Assembly (NCBI GenBank): GCA_016342285.1
Contig: JAEINQ010000022.1
Coordinates: 16,354 to 80,353 of the forward strand
DNA length: 64,000 bases
Source of the DNA: Desulfobacterales bacterium
GTDB taxonomy: Bacteria; Desulfobacterota; Desulfobacteria; Desulfobacterales; JAEINQ01
Reading direction: 5' to 3'
Each line of letters starts with the position of its first letter. Position 1 is the stretch's first letter. The position numbers were made by a program, and so were the translations under genes. Positions 62,668 through 64,000 of this stretch are shown one piece after another. The notes under the pieces are model-generated. The model was not told the origin of the DNA, did no database searches, and saw only the letters and a list, made by a program, of their open reading frames with translations.

Positions 62668-62921
62668 ATAGTTGTTCTATAAAACAGCACGCACTGGGTA
62701 ACAGCAGTTTTTGATGCATCCAATCCCACGTAGGAAGGATATTTAGCCAGCGAAAGTTGATTGCCATCACCACACCCGAATTCAATGATATTTTGAACGC
62801 CACGTTCCTCCACAAAGGTGTTGAGCACCTCGGCCTTGAATTCGGCCAACCGACCATATGAGCCAGCCCCCGACGTGCCACCTTGTGCGTACCGCCTTTC
62901 CCAATATTCCATAGATTCCAT
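62664..62921 (-). pseudogene. Truncated class I methyltransferase gene
   Basis: The first 80 codons encode the start of a SAM-dependent methyltransferase: MEYWERRYAQGGTSGAGSYG and IIEFGCGDGNQLSLAK, the glycine-rich SAM loop. The frame then ends in a short unrelated tail. Family members are about 200 residues, so about 60 percent is missing. The break sits at the end of the FkbM gene. Confidence 0.65.
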
Positions 62922-63000
62922 TGCAATATCCAACAACAAAAATTAATGTTTCGATGAGACACTTGTTACACGGCCGTATAAAATATAACGACTACGGTAA

Positions 63001-63600
63001 TTATTTGCGAAATGACTTGATGGAGTCTACGGTATCGACTGTCTCCAATGGCGTCGATTTACAAAAATCGGTGATCGCCTTTTCTACACTATTTCGATTG
63101 GTATCATGCATGATCAACATACCTCTTTTTTTCAATTTGGGAACATAATCCTTCATGTCCTGCAACACGCCATTATACGAGTGATCACCATCAATGAAAA
63201 GCAGATCAAGGGCACTTGGTATCTCTGCTACACATTGTGACGAAAGCCCTCTGTGTGCTGTGATAATATGGCGATAGTGGTACGTGTTGAAAGCGAACTC
63301 TTTGAAGGGATCCGTTTGGCCATCCGTCATTCCATCGTTGGCCCACGTGTCCACAGCATGGATATGGCCTTTCAGGAAGCTTGCTGCACAGGCCAAGAAT
63401 GCCGTGCTCGCTCCTACATAAGAACCAATTTCACAGGCTATAAAGACCTCGTCAAGTTGACTCCCAGTTTTGAGAAGATAAAGACGTTCGGCCATCGAGA
63501 GGTGAGTTGGTATCGAAAAAAGCGGTTCAACCGCAGCCAACACATGCGGTTCCAACTCCAAAACATGCTCAGTAACAACTTTGACCGATGCAACTACCAT
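63001..63600 (-). CDS. Class I SAM-dependent methyltransferase (Methyltransf_24 type)
   Basis: 199 residues from ATG at 63600 with GGAGGCC upstream. VFIACEIGSYVGASTAFLA is the SAM loop, HIHAVDTWANDG the acidic strand, and LDLLFIDGDHSYNGVLQDMK the catalytic D-x-D-H region shared by cephalosporin hydroxylase-like and sugar O-methyltransferases. The KKRGMLIMHDTNRNSV strand completes the fold. Likely acts on a surface sugar or glycan precursor; substrate unknown. Same strand as the truncated methyltransferase and in the same AT-rich block. Confidence 0.85.
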   Translation of the reverse strand: MVVASVKVVTEHVLELEPHVLAAVEPLFSIPTHLSMAERLYLLKTGSQLDEVFIACEIGSYVGASTAFLACAASFLKGHIHAVDTWANDGMTDGQTDPFKEFAFNTYHYRHIITAHRGLSSQCVAEIPSALDLLFIDGDHSYNGVLQDMKDYVPKLKKRGMLIMHDTNRNSVEKAITDFCKSTPLETVDTVDSIKSFRK

Positions 63601-63781
63601 GTGGCCTCCAAATAGAGATTCTCGTTAATCCTTATTCAGGAATTTACGAATTTTCAATTGTATTACTGAACGAAACGTGCCGCCGAGGTCTGCTTGCCAA
63701 CACCTTCCATGTTCCGGAATCTTCCATAAACCACTAGAATGAAGACGGTATTTCACAGCCTTCCATGACTCAAAGCCAAGA

Positions 63782-64000
63782 TCAATGCGAACTCGCCGAG
63801 TCCCCATCCTCCAAGTCAGTCGAGCTTGCTTTGTGACTCCAGTTCACCCTTCCCTTCGCCACAAATAATTTTGCGATACCGTTAACAATATACTCGCTAT
63901 CAACTGGCACCACACAAACTGTGAACTTTCTCCATCGGTATCCTTAAAAGATTTATAAATTCAGCCTCGTAGGCAAAATGTAAAAAGAAGACATTAGAAA
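63782..64000 (-). pseudogene. Possible glycosyltransferase 3' remnant, frameshifted
   Basis: Two overlapping frames read like the end of a glycosyltransferase: FAYEAEFINLLRIPMEKV in one frame and, after a shift near 63905, PVDSEYIVNGIAKLFVAKG in the next, then a stop at 63782. It is cut by the window end. A 60-codon frame at 63625-63807 on the same strand lacks a ribosome site and is not supported. Confidence 0.35.

Noticed and set aside
63625..63807. A 60-codon minus-strand frame at the window end
   Set aside because: GGAGG touches the start codon directly with no spacing, and it overlaps the likely glycosyltransferase relic in another frame.

Overview
The window is bacterial chromosomal DNA, GC-rich and densely coded in its first 59 kb. 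The gene content points to a Gram-negative, acetate-using anaerobe. It includes a Bat aerotolerance operon, several acetyl-CoA enzymes, solute:sodium symporters, MglA-type signalling and the UPF0210/ACT pair. I infer a sulfate-reducing member of the Desulfobacterota (Desulfobacterales, near Desulfosarcina). This rests on gene content and style only; no rRNA or tRNA gene was seen to confirm it.

Layout. 1-5439: batA, a batB-batC fusion, batD and batE. 5711-6675: PfpI-like and UspA-like stress genes. 6900-8854 (minus): UPF0210 protein and double-ACT protein. 9132-14282: an unknown membrane protein, a DHH-CBS phosphoesterase, a beta-helix protein and glmM. 14427-15140 (minus): a Bax-inhibitor-1 membrane protein. 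15474-23760: a small conserved protein, then xseA-xseB-ispA-dxs-tlyA (exonuclease VII, isoprenoid precursors, RNA methylation) and an EF-G paralogue. 24173-29124: a small membrane protein, a symporter-histidine kinase fusion and an acetyl-CoA hydrolase/transferase-GNAT fusion. 29125-31413: a scarred segment with a toxin-first PIN/Phd module, an opine dehydrogenase remnant and a partial copy of the GNAT end. 31439-33453 (minus): a secreted nuclease and a spore-photoproduct-lyase-like radical SAM protein. 33711-41661 (minus): TetR regulator, acs, symporter, a 28-residue accessory protein, a CheY-like regulator and a HAMP-PAS-exonuclease fusion. 41851-44729: small membrane and zinc-ribbon proteins, an orphan ParB-like protein, purC. 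44785-48131 (minus): PilZ, DUF4388/cyclic-nucleotide, MglA GTPase and coiled-coil/TPR-like proteins. 48315-52993 (minus): uvrC, uvrB, ispF. 53539-58938: acyl-CoA synthetase, an interrupted TauE/SafE permease and an ADP-forming acyl-CoA synthetase. 59401-60633: two toxin-antitoxin pairs. 61429-64000: an AT-richer region with FkbM-like and other methyltransferases and broken genes, probably the edge of a surface-polysaccharide island.

The strongest theme is acetate and acyl-CoA handling. Acs, an acetate-type symporter, a symporter-kinase, a CoA-transferase/GNAT fusion, an AMP-forming acyl-CoA synthetase and an ADP-forming acyl-CoA synthetase all lie within 35 kb. The gene block most worth study is the acs block, where the sensor carries a DEDDh exonuclease in place of an obvious kinase output.

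Intergenic spaces carry several families of dispersed hairpin repeats, noted individually below. No CRISPR array, prophage, complete insertion sequence, tRNA or rRNA was recognised.
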